Made by a program: the position numbers and the translations under genes | In this document: one piece after another, positions 9,518 through 19,394 of the stretch | Layout: each line of letters opens with the position of its first letter | Numbering within the stretch: the first letter of the stretch is position 1 | NCBI GenBank assembly: GCA_001430745.1 | Contig: KQ481979.1 | Coordinates: forward strand, 1-20,606 | Direction of reading: 5' to 3' | Origin: Auxenochlorella pyrenoidosa | Lineage: Eukaryota > Chlorophyta > Trebouxiophyceae > Chlorellales > Chlorellaceae | DNA length: 20,606 nt | Notes under the pieces: generated by a model | What the model saw: the letters and a program-made list of their open reading frames with translations, nothing else | Told to the model about the DNA's origin: nothing | Databases searched by the model: none

Positions 9518-9966
9518 ATGTCGATCCTGTCTGCTGGCAAGTCCAGCCTGTGAAAGCTGCCGCCGCTGCTGCTGCTGCTGCGGCCGAGGCCGGACAAAGA
9601 AGGCCGCCCTCCCAGGCCTTCACTCATCATCTGACCTCCTGTCAGAGCTTGGAAAATGGGGACCTCCCGACCCTCCTCTCTGGCGCATGAACCCCTCCTC
9701 TTTCATACATGCCCGAATGCTCTTGTTCTTCTTACACAAACAACACACTTGCAGCAGGCCAAGGAATGCACAGAAGGATGAAGCAACGGCCAGGCATGCA
9801 AGGCATAGGAGGGGGCAGGAACCGGGCGCAGTTATCATTGGAGGGCAGGCCTGGGGGGGCGAGGGGCGCCGCATGCCTCGCACACCACAATGCCCCCCAG
9901 CCGCGCTGCCATGCGCCCCAGCGGCCACGATGCCGCCCAGCCATGCTGCCATGCCGCGACCAGCCC
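9518..9966. other. Tail-to-tail intergenic region between paralogues A and B
   Basis: These 449 bases separate the two stop codons. They hold a CTG-repeat stretch near 9563-9580 and, for the minus gene, a TGTAA element at 9732-9736. No coding evidence was found on either strand. The 3' UTRs of A and B probably overlap. Confidence 0.6.
9732..9736 (-). promoter_or_regulatory. Putative polyadenylation signal TGTAA of paralogue B
   Basis: TTACA on the + strand reads TGTAA on the minus strand, 231 nt downstream of the paralogue B stop. The distance is nearly the same as for the TFIIS-N gene, which supports both calls. Confidence 0.5.
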
Positions 9967-12900
9967 TCACCGCTCGCGGCTGGGCGGCTGGTACGGGCGG
10001 GGCTGTGCATGGGCGAAGCGGCACCTGTCGCCCTGCGTGCACGGCTGCGCCCTGCAGGGCTCGCTGAAGGGCGGGTGCAGGGGCGGGAAGCCGGGCCCCC
10101 CCAAGCAGGCGGCAAAGGGGCGCAGCTCCAGCAGCGGGCCTCGGCCGCGCGGCTCCACCACCACCTGCACCTCGTCCCTGAGGAACTTGGAGATGAAGGC
10201 GGGGAAGTCGTGCCGCGCCTGCGGGGGGGTGGGGGATGGGGGTGTGTGCTCGTCGCGTTTGTGTGCGTGGGGGGCGGGGCGGGGCCGGGGGTGGGGGGGC
10301 CTGTTGAAGCAGGGCGGGGGCAACGGCGAGGAAAGCCGCATAGGCGGCCTGAGGAGCAGGCACTTCAGGGCGCTCAGCGCTGCCCGTCGGCATCGCCGAG
10401 CCTGCGGTCGCATCGCTCTTGTGCACTTCTTTCCGGCTCACCCCCAGCCAACCCTGCTGCCGTCATTTCAACATGCGCAGCTCGGCCCCCAGCCGCAACC
10501 CTGATCGCGAGCCCTGCCGCACTCACCTCCTTTTGCATCCAGTCTGGCAGGCGCGAGGGCAGCGCCAGCTGGCGCTGCACCGTGCCCGCCTCCAGGCGCG
10601 GCCGCCGGTCCGCCAGCAGCTGCAGCAGGGCCCGCTTGTACGCCAGCCAGGCCTCGGCGCAGCGCGCGGCAGCCACGCGGGGGTGCGCCCCCTCGCGCTC
10701 CGGCCGCTCCACCACGCACAGCTGCTTCCGCAGCATGACGTAGTGCTTGAAAGCGCCTGTCGGGGCGAGGGCAGCAGGCGGGGGCGCGCACAATGCAGGC
10801 GCTGGGTCAGAGGAGGAGGAGGGCGGGCAGTGGGGGGCCGGACACGCGGGCAGCAGATCCCCCTGTGCGATGCACAGAGCGACCAAAGCCAGCAGCTTCC
10901 GGGCAGCCACGAGCGTCGTCCTCCCCATCTCCCTTGGCTGTGCATGCCGCGCCAACAGCAGGCGGACACCGGCGCGCCCGCCTGGGCGCATGCGCCGCCC
11001 ACGCACCCAGGCCCTGCGGCATGAAGGCCGGCAGCGGGTGCCTGCGGTGCAGCTCCTCCAGGCTGATGCCCTTGGGGCTCTGCCGCAGCAGCTCTACCAG
11101 CCGCACCTCCCAGGGCACCAAGGGGTCCCAGCAGGCATCACCCGTCAACGCCCCCGCTGCCCTGCCGCCCCTGCCGCCGCCGCCGCTGCCGCTTCCTGCG
11201 TCGACGCCGTTCCTGCCGCCGCCGCCCTTGCCGCTGCCGCCCTTGCTGCTGCCGCCCTTGCCGCCGCCGCCGCCGCCATCCACCTGAACCACGCGCGCGC
11301 CGCGGCCCACGGGCGATGCTGGCCCAGCCATCAGGTCTGGAGGCAGGTCGGCGCCGCCACCAAAGACGGCCGGCAGGCCAGCAGGGCCACCAAGGCCATT
11401 CCCATACGGTTGCATATCGCCAAGGGGCTGCTGGTGCTGCTGCGCCGGTGGCACGGCGCCGGCAAAGAAGACGGTGGCGGGGGATGGCGCCAAGGAGGCA
11501 GCCGCCACGGCTGGCTGGGCATACCTGTCGTCAAATGGATCCATGGCGCCGGGCTGGAACAGCCCAGCTCCGTACAGAGCGGCGGCCCCCTGATGGGCCA
11601 GCCCAGCATCGGCCGCAAAGCCCAGCGGCGGGAGCAGCGCCATGCCCGGCGGCACTCCCCCGTCGCCGGCAAATGGCGCCTGCTGCGCCTGCTGCACAGC
11701 GCCGCCGTAGCCTGCATGGCCAGCTCCAGGCACGGAGAAGCGCACCGTCACGCTGTCTGATGCCTCGGCACCCACGGCGCGCGCGCTATTTGGCAGCGGT
11801 TGGCCGCCGCCGCCAAAGCCGGGCGGAAATGCCAGCTCCTCGCCAGGTGGAGGGTACGACAGGCCTGCCGCCCCGGCTCCATACTGCTGCTGCTGCTGCT
11901 GCGCCTGCTGCAGGGTGGCAGCGGAGTCTGGGAAAGCGCCTGCATGCTGGTAGCGCGCTGCCACCCCGGCGCCAAGCCTGCTGGGGCCAGCATCCTGGCG
12001 TGCCGCCTTGGCTGGGCGCAGCTCTCCCTCCTCAGAAACGGAGGGGGAGGCGTCGCGCGCAGCGGGCACATTGCGCACAGTGATGCTGAAGCTCTTTGGC
12101 GGCTTGGCTGGCGGCGCGGCTTTGGGCTTGGCGGCTGCGGGCGCTCCTTCTGCTGCTGGGGCGGCTGACGCCTTGGCCACCTTCTCCACCTTCTGCTGCT
12201 TGTCTGGCTTGATCACGGCGCCGGTGCTGTCGAAACGCTGCAGGGGGGCATCGCCCTCCTGCTGCGGCTGAGGCTCCCACTGGATGGCTGCCCGCTTGCG
12301 CTTGCTGCTGGCAGCTGCGGCGCTGGCGTCTGCAGCCTCTGCAGATGCAGGGTCAGCCAGCTGACCCGATGCCGTGGGGGAGGCGCTCAGCTTGGACGCA
12401 CCCGCAGACCCTGGCCTGTCGCTCGTGCCAGCAGCCAGGCGCGGATCCCTGCTGCGCTGGGCTGCCGCCACTGCCGCCTGCCGCGCCGCCTGCAGCTCCT
12501 GGTCTCCGCCAGCTGCATCTGGGGCGCCGCTGTGCAGTTGCGGCGGCTCCTGCTCCTGGGGGGGCGCTGGGTGCATGGAAGAGCCGCCCAGCGGGCCCGC
12601 AGGTGTGCCGCCCAGCGGGATGAATGCCGGCGCCAAGCCGGGGCTGACGTACGGCCCATGTGCTGCTGCAGGCGCGAGGTGTGGCGGCAGGTCGCTGCCT
12701 GCCGGATGCGCTGCCTGGGCCAAATGCTGCTGCCCTGCAGCAAAGTGCTGCTGCTGCTGCTGTTGGCCGTGTGGTGCGTTCTGGTCCAAGAGGTGTGCCA
12801 AGTGGGGCGGGAACTCGCTGCCTGCAGCTGCAATGCCCACTGCAGGTGCCGTGCCTCCCCCCGCCGCGCCCCCAGCCATGCTAGGTGCTGCAGCCATGCT

Positions 12901-14973
12901 GCTGGCCTGCAGCCGCGCTGAACGCGGCCGCGCTGCATGCCCCTGCCGCTGCTGCTCCTCCTCAACGCGCTGGCGCTCCTTCTGCTGCCGCCGCCCCGCC
13001 TCCTCCTTCTCCCTTGCCTCCCGCCTGCGGCGCTCCTCCCGCTCCCGATCCTCCTTGGCCCGCCGCTCCCTCTCCTCTGCCTTCTCCCGCTCCTGTCGCT
13101 GCCTCCTCTCTCGCTCATGCTGGTCTCGGCACCGCTGGTCCTGCCGCTCGCGTGCTTCCGGCTTGTGCTGCTTGTCCTGGTGGCGGGTCTGCTCCCCGCT
13201 TCGCTCGCCCGCTTGCCTAGCTGGCTCTGCGTGTCGGCGCTGCTGTTCTGGCTGTTGCGGTGCCGGCTGCTGCTCCACCTTGACTTGGTGCTTGCCAACA
13301 GGCCTGCCTTTTACTTGCTGCTGCTGCTGCTCCCCCTGCTGCTCCCCCTGCTGCTCTGGCTGCAGGGCCTCCTGCTGCCGGCTTGCAGGCTGTTCTGCTG
13401 CCGCCTCCGCTGATTGCTCCAGCTTGACCCCGCCCCCCTCTGCTTCGTGCTGGTGCGCTCCACCTGACTGCTGGTGCTTCTGCTGCTGGGGCGATGCACC
13501 TGCGCCCTCCTGACGCTGCTGCACTGGCAGCACCGGCGCCTGCTGCTGCTCTCCCGCAGCCTGGTCGGCGGGTGGCCGCCCCGCCTGCGGCGCCTCTGGC
13601 TCCAGGTCAAAGCGGCGCGCCATGCGCTGCTGCTCCCGCCGGTCCCGCAGGTCGTCAACCAGGCGGTGCAGGAAGGGGGCCAGCCCCTGCTCCTCAGAGC
13701 GGTACAGGGCAAACCAGCTGAGAGCCGCGCTGCGCCGCCACGCCATCATGGCGGCCTGCATGCTGGGAAGGGTGGGATGTCAGCAGAGACAGGAGCGGCT
13801 GGCCAGGAGTGTGAATGCCAGCCATTTTGCCGCAGCAGGCTTGCCAGGCTGAGGCATTCAAGGAGCTTCCTTCCTGACGTGCCTGTCCCCACGATGTTCC
13901 TCCCATCATACTGCTGCCGCACCTTGCATCCATTCTTTGGCAGCACCCACCTGGTCCAGAGGCAGGCCGCGGCCGTGGCGGCGCACGTACACCTCCCGCA
14001 GGCGCGCCAGCTCCTCCGCCCCCCCGCCCCCCCCCTCCGCAGCGTCCAGCAGGTTGCGGTTGCTGATGGAGATGAGCTGGATGGCCTGCTCGCCCACGGG
14101 CTCGCCGGCCTGCCAGGCAGAGGGTGCACGACGTCGAGAAAACCGGACGCCCGGGAGGCAGCCCAGCCGCGGCGCGCCCAGGCAGCAGCAGCACACACGC
14201 ACGCTGGCAGGCGGCATGCAGCGCCAGCGTCCCCTGCTTCCCAGAATACCCTGCCCCCCCCCCCCCCCCCCCCCCCGCCCCCCACGCGCCCCACCTGCAG
14301 CAGCAGGTGGTCCTCGCCTTCCCGCACCAGGTAGCGCTCCACCAGGCCCAGGTGGTGCCGGCTGTACTTGAACCCGGCCAGCAGGCCCTGGAGGACAGTC
14401 AGCGGCGGCACGTCGCCCCGCTGGATGGCCAGGGTGCGTGCATTGTGGGCTGCAGTGGGTGGCGGGAGGGAGGAGCAGCAGGTTGGCGGCGGGGGCCCTT
14501 GAAGCAACCAGCAGCTGCGGGACCGAGCAACCTGGAATGTTTAGGGAAGTGGTGGCCTGGGCGCTGGGCACAGGCATGCTGCTGGGGCCCTGCAGCTTGC
14601 GGCCCTGCGGCTGCCCACCAATGAGCAGCCGCTCAACCTCCACCAGCTTGATCATGTCTGCAAACGTCACCAGCAGCAGCTCCATGTTGTCGGGAGTCCA
14701 GGCAACGTAGCGAGCCGGCTGCTCGGCGGCACGCGCCGGCGGCGTGGGACTGCGACGCCGATCGCCGTCTCCATGCGGCCCCTCATCATCCCTGCCCCTG
14801 TGCCGTGAGTGCCGCCTGCCCCTGGTGAGCGAGCGGCTGGGTCGGCGCCCATCCCTGCTGAGCAACCGGGTGCACCGCCGCTCCCCACCACTGCGGCTCC
14901 GTCCCCTGCTGCCCGATCCCCGCTGGTCGCGGCTGCTGCGCCGACGATCCCTGCTGGACGATCGTGGATCCAT
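9967..14973 (-). CDS. Paralogue B: RS / winged-helix-like / Gln-rich / CCCH zinc-finger protein
   Basis: Six minus-strand exons, 14973-14619, 14449-14295, 14109-13951, 13755-11007, 10756-10527 and 10218-9967, join with phases 1, 0, 0, 1, 0 to give 1299 residues. An RS tract (1-72) is followed by a winged-helix-like segment (NMELLLVTFADMIKLVEVER to GLVERYLVREGEDHLLLQ), a block with EELARLREVYV, then AWRRSAALSWFALY. The 2.7-kb fourth exon holds a Gln-rich part, a charged Arg/Glu coiled-coil-like part (about 411-494), three [DE]-[LF]-PP-[HD]-L motifs and a Gly/Lys-rich linker. The conserved end begins WDPL (1099), continues through RVAAAR...YKRALLQLLAD, and closes with a CCCH-type finger (C1276, C1282, H1286). 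The start at 14973 is the first ATG with RS coding. I know no named family of this layout; an RNA-binding nuclear role is inferred. Confidence 0.82.
10009..10077 (-). other. Variant CCCH zinc finger of paralogue B
   Basis: The last three ligands are clear: PCTQGDRCRFAH gives C-x5-C-x3-H. The first ligand is not canonical: C1271 gives C-x4-C, and the residue aligned to the first Cys of paralogue A is H1264. The finger may be CCCH with short first spacing or HCCH. Confidence 0.65.
14254..14283. repeat. C23 homopolymer inside an intron (G23 on the transcribed sense)
   Basis: A run of 23 C, one G and six C lies in the second intron of paralogue B (14110-14294), so the pre-mRNA carries a long G run close to the 5' splice site. 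It can form G-quadruplex structures. The length may also be unreliable in the assembly. Confidence 0.9.
14758..14973 (-). other. RS-rich N-terminus of paralogue B
   Basis: The first 72 or so residues are rich in Arg, Ser, Asp and Gly, for example MDPRSSSRDRRRSSRDQRG, then GSRGRSRSGG and later RRHSRHRGRDD. This is an RS-type tract at the very N-terminus, whereas the paralogue carries its RS tract internally. Confidence 0.8.
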
Positions 14974-15876
14974 GACGGAGCCAGGGCGTAGCCGAGGAGC
15001 ACCCACCAAGCCCGCGGCTTGATGGAGTGCCAAGAACGAGCTGTGCCAAGGCCACCCTCGCCAGAGTCGTGTAAATGATTGGGCGCCCTCGAATCGACCG
15101 GGAAGGAAACGGTGGAGGCGGAGAGCGCCGCAGGAAGCGAGACGAAAGAAGTGCGGAACGGAACGACAAAAGCGAGAGCGGGACACGGTGCAAGGAAAGT
15201 GCTAAAGCCGGAAAAAGCAAGCTCGATGTAGGATTCTGCGACTTGGGCAGCCTGCCCTGGCAAGCGTGCGCTTCGCATGCAGAGGCGGCCACAGTGTGGC
15301 AGCGCATGAACAACGCACTGTCCACATCCATCAGATCCAGGAAGTTTGTGGACGGTCCGCCAAGTCAGAATCAAAGTGGTGGCTGCAGTCTCATGAAAAA
15401 CCAAAGGAACACAACAATGCTTCATCCTGGCGTGTCCCTCCCGTCGACAGAGGGCCTTCGAGTCGTTCCTTGGCTCCATGGCACGCGGGCACCACTGATA
15501 TCGACACAGGATGCCATTCTCTTTGATTTGAGCTGCTAGGAATCACTGTTCAATCCTGCCAGTTGATCATATTAAGCCTGCTGTCAGCATTCACGGACAG
15601 GGCTGCAGCTGTAACCTGAGCCGTCCCCACGCACCGCATCCTGCAAAGTGGTAAAGAAAACACACTGATGCAGAGTGAACGGATACTGCATGTTGCACGC
15701 TGCCTAGGTTTGTGGCCCCTTGACATCAACGTGCTGCTGTGGGTATGGAGGCCCGCTGCCGCCCCCGCTGTATCTCTCATCCTGGACCGCTGCGGCACGC
15801 CGTCTGCCGATCTTCACTTTGTCGTGGCCAGCTGACTGGCGGTTTTGAGCGCCCTAGGCAGCCCTGTACCCCTCAA
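14974..15876. promoter_or_regulatory. Divergent promoter region between paralogue B and the GNAT gene
   Basis: These 903 bases separate two divergent start codons. The part next to paralogue B (about 15098-15222) is strongly purine-rich on the + strand, so the leader of paralogue B would be pyrimidine-rich. The rest has mixed composition with no TATA box that I trust and no convincing coding frame; an open + frame at 15075-15539 has atypical composition and was rejected. Confidence 0.5.
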
Positions 15877-17966
15877 ATGGACGCGTGCCTCACAAACAGC
15901 TTGGCCTCGCCCACTGGCCGGCAGCTGCACCATCGGCAGTCCGAGCGATCATGCCACCGCGCCTTTCAAGCGGCCGCCAGGCCCGCAAGGCCCTTGCACG
16001 CAGTCGGGCGGCAGCAGCGGCAGCGGCTCGCCGCCTCTGCCTCCCCAGGCGGCTTGCCTCCTGTGCTCCCAGACTTGCAGCTGCCCAAGTTCATGCCTTT
16101 CACGCCCCAGGTGGGCTCTGTGGTGGCAGGCATCCACATGCTAGGCTCTGTTGATCCGGCACCTCAGCTGGTTTGCCGCTCGGGGACGCAGTGCTGGCGC
16201 CTCTCGGACAAGCTGCCTCCTCTGCCCCCTTGCATGACTTGCAGAATGCGCTGCAGCAGGCCATGGCGGGCTATCGCTACCGCTTTCCAGTGGGCACGGA
16301 CGGCCAGGTGCTGCTGATACGGGCGCTCACCGCCGACTGGGTGCCGGCGGCCGCTGACATCCTGACCGAGAGCTTTGCCACTGCGCTGGGCGCCGCGCCC
16401 TACACCAACTTCCTTCGGCGCCAGGTCAAGGCGTACCTGGAGCAGCACCGCCAGCTGCCGCCCAAGGCGGTGGTCCTGGTGGCGCTGCTGCTGCCGGCTG
16501 AGCTGGCGGCGGAGGAGGCGGCGGCGGCGGCTGCGGTGGACGCGGCCACGGGGGCTGCGGCCGCATGGGGAAACAGGGACAGCAGCGGCGGTGGTGGTGA
16601 TGTTGGCGCGAGCACTGGCAGCAGCCAGGCAAGCAGCAGCAGCAGCAGTAGCAGGGAGGCAGACATCAGCATGGCGGCCCCCTGGCAAGCTGCTGCGCGG
16701 CAGCAGGCGCAGCAAGCGCCAGAGCAGGCGCAGCAAGGCGTGCCGGGCTCCAAGCTGCCCCATGCGGAGCTTGCAGCGGATCTTGGGGACGGCATGGCGA
16801 TGAGCCCCATGCTGGGTGAGCTTGGGGCACCCTGCAGCAGCAGCAGCAGCGACAGCGGCGGCAGCGAGGGGGAGGAGCAGCAGCGGCGGCAGCCCGACGC
16901 ACCTGGCAGGGGCGCGGTGCTTGCCGGTGTGGTGGAGCTGTCATTTGCTGCCAGCACCCGCTCCCAGTACATGACCCTGAACCCCCCAGAGGTGGGCAGG
17001 CGGGGTGCAGGGTGGGCGGCACCCGCGACCCGAGCACACCTGCAGGGCAGTGGGCGGTGCAGCGGCGCCCTGCTGCCATGCCACTCGCGTCCACCATGCT
17101 CTGCTGGACTCGCGCACGAACGCAGTCGTCCCTGCCAGCCCTGGCTGCTTTCTCATAAACCTTTCCCCTGCCGTGCTGCGCTGGCCCGCAGGACCGGCCG
17201 TACATGTGCAACATGGCCATCTCCCCCGACCTGCGTGGTCGCGGCTACGGCTTTGCGCTGCTGCAGGCAGCCGAGGCGCTGGTGGCGCAGCTGGGGGAGA
17301 CGGAGCTCTACCTGCACCTGCGGTGAGGGCTGCGGCGCCCCTGCGGGGGGACCAGCGCGGCGGTGTGCCTTGCCTTGCCTGCAGGCCAAGGCGCAGGCGC
17401 TGTGTGCATGTGACCGCGAGGGCGTGTCCAGCCAGCGCGCACGCAGCAAACGCTCAACCGATTTTGGCAACTGGTGCACAGCGCAGCGGCGGGGTTGGGC
17501 TTGGGGGCATGGCACATCAACGCCCCTGCTGAGCGGCATGCTGCCTGCTCCGCAGCCACGCCCTGAGCACAGCCCTCCCTTGCTTCCCCGCTGTCCCCGT
17601 GCAGGGTCCAGGACGAGCCGGCTGCAGGGCTGTACAAGAAGAGCGGCTATGAGGAGGTGGGGCGGGCGGGCCTGCATGCAACAAGGGCAGCCAGCTCATA
17701 GACGGAATGCTTGCCGGCACGCCATGCCGGTTCCCCTTCTGCTAGCGCACACTCACGCCGCACCCCTGCCCTGCGCCCCCCCCCCCGCCCTGCAGGTCGC
17801 CGCCGACACCTTCCTGGTGCGCTTCCTGGGGCTGGACCAGCGCCGGCTGATGCGCAAGCGGTTGCCCCGCGGGCAGGCGGCAGTGCTGGCGGCAGCGGCG
17901 GGAGAGTTTGCATCGCCCCCGCCGGCAGCGCAGCCCCTGCCGCAGAAGCTGCGCATGGACCTGTGA
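15877..17966 (+). CDS. GNAT-family N-acetyltransferase with plastid-type leader
   Basis: Five exons, 15877-16110, 16245-16991, 17192-17322, 17605-17656 and 17796-17966, join with phases 0, 0, 2, 0 to give 444 residues. GNAT enzymes move acetyl from acetyl-CoA to amines. The acetyl-CoA loop is clear: NMAISPDLRGRGYGFALLQ carries R-x-x-G-x-G (about 342-347). The later LHLRVQDEPAAGLYKKSGY is the usual second half, with the Asn/Tyr-type end of the fold. The first 60 residues lack acidic residues after position 2 apart from one Glu, and are rich in Ser, Arg, Ala and His, as in a chloroplast transit peptide. The layout resembles plant plastid GNATs, which acetylate protein N-termini and lysines (known family; substrate not shown here). 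A low-complexity insert of about 135 residues (165-300) splits the N-terminal half of the fold. No TGTAA was found downstream. Confidence 0.85.
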
Positions 17967-18369
17967 GGAGGCTGCTCCCCTGTTGCACCCTCCAGACACC
18001 AACTCCCTGACCTGCAGTACTGCCAACAGGTACCTGCCAAATTGCCTCTCCCGCCTGCCCAGCCCAACTTGTGACAATTTTATGAGGACTTGTGGCCCAA
18101 GTCCTCTGTCGCAAATCTGTGACCACTCCGCCCAGCCAGATGGCGACACCAGGTTGTTTCACTTTGAAAACAGAAGGCAGTTGTGGTCGCCAACAAGGGG
18201 AGCGCAAAGTCAGGAGTGCAAGAAAATGCGAGCAAGAGGGGAGATCAAGAACCAAAAAACGAGCAGAGCTGCAGCTCAGCAGCAGCACGCTCAGACCATT
18301 AAAACAGGGGCACCACCTGCCAGAGGGTGCCCAGGAGCGTGGGCAGCGGGCAAGGGCTGGCCGTTACTA
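17967..18369. other. Convergent 3' intergenic region
   Basis: These 403 bases lie between the stop codons of the GNAT gene (+) and the 83-aa gene (-). They are A/C-richer than the genes around them. I see no TGTAA on either strand and no coding evidence. Confidence 0.6.
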
Positions 18370-19050
18370 TCACTCCGCCAAATTGATTGCCCGCCGGCCA
18401 GGCAGCTTGCTCACAGCCGGATCCGCATTCTGCTCATACCTGCAACAGGACAACACAAGATGAAAGACGAAAAGTTATGAGAGGCAGATGCTGTGCGAGT
18501 GCAAATTTGTGCCGCACAGGGCCCGCAGGCACATCGGAAGCTGCTTCAGCAGAGCACTCACTTCCCCAGGTGCTTGCCGTCCCGCCAGAAGCCCCAGGCC
18601 TTGGTGGGGTGCGCCATGTTGGCCTTGCTGTAGGGGAGCACAGGGCGAGGCGGGACGGGAGGCAGGGCGGCATGGTGGGCAATCGACACAGGAGGGCTGC
18701 GATGGCAACACAATACGCCGGGAATTTACACCTAAACTGCACCCTTGCTACATGCTCAGCGGACCTAAGCAAGACTCTTAACCGTGCAGCTGCACCCCCG
18801 CCAGGATTCTGCAAAGTGAGAACAGATGGCTCGTTCGGCGCAGGCGGCGGCGCCTCTCGACCCTGCCCCGCGGCTGACGAGGGCCTGGCAGGCGCCCCCT
18901 CTCACTACTCCTGCTTGATTACCAAGACACTCACGCTGAGGCCGCTGCTGCCTGCACGCCGCGCAGGTGCTGCTCCCACTTGCGGTCCCGCTCCTCGGGG
19001 CTCTCCATAGCCTGCTCAATCTTGTCGCGGATGTACGACACGAGCGCCAT
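18370..19050 (-). CDS. Small 83-aa protein, possibly a plant-type mitochondrial accessory protein
   Basis: Three minus-strand exons, 19050-18935, 18627-18562 and 18439-18370, join in phases 2 and 2 to give 83 residues. Blocks are MALVSYIRDKIEQAM, then SPEERDRKWEQHL, then HPTKAWGFWRDGKHLGKYE, then PAVSKLPGRRAINLAE. The spacing of PEERDRK, a GFW block and a PGRR near the end recalls a small Arabidopsis protein I remember as At2g46540, linked with mitochondria; this is recollection, not a search. There is no membrane helix and no Cys motif. The protein is highly charged and probably peripheral. The start is the first ATG of the coding stretch; the same frame is open upstream to a possible acceptor near 19083, so a further 5' exon cannot be excluded. 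All splice borders are GT..CAG. Confidence 0.7.
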
Positions 19051-19394
19051 GATGCCGCTGGCCCCCGTCGCGCCCTTCACCTGCCGGCTCGCTGCTCTCT
19101 CGCTGTGGGAAGCCCAACCCGGCGCTGTCTGTGGGGCAGACCGCCTTCAGAAGGCGATCCGGTGCAGCACACACTCGATTCGCCCTGTGCGGCCCTGCAG
19201 CAGTAGGTAGCTGTGCTGCGCCGCCCTCGCGGCGGCACCACGCTGCAGCCATGCTCTCCGGGCCTACCACCCGTTGTCTGCTTGTTGAACTGTACCGTCC
19301 AGGCGTTTCAAAACCTTGAAAATGGAGGCAGCAGCCACTCTGGGGCGCCCGTAGACGATCATAGGCAGACAGCTGGTCAGATGCACAGTACAGC
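19051..19394. other. Intergenic region between ZPR1 and the 83-aa gene
   Basis: These 344 bases follow the ZPR1 stop on the minus strand and precede the small gene start. They should hold the ZPR1 3' UTR and the small gene promoter. No motif or coding frame is convincing. Confidence 0.5.

Noticed and set aside
9518..9966. Possible inverted repeat forming a hairpin from the A/B duplication
   Set aside because: The paralogues are similar only at protein level; I see no long nucleotide identity that would pair across the gap.
13310..13370. CTG-type trinucleotide run as a microsatellite expansion
   Set aside because: It is part of the Gln-rich coding region of paralogue B, mixed with other codons, so it is better explained as a polyglutamine-type tract.
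12374..13513. A 379-codon + strand frame rich in Cys and Ser opposite paralogue B exon 4
   Set aside because: Its composition is what results from reading Gln/Arg/Glu codon tracts backwards; the minus frame is continuous for 2.7 kb and fits the exon structure.
15075..15539. A 154-codon + strand frame in the divergent promoter
   Set aside because: Third positions are not G/C-biased as in the real genes, no domain is visible, and the start lies within the likely leader of paralogue B.
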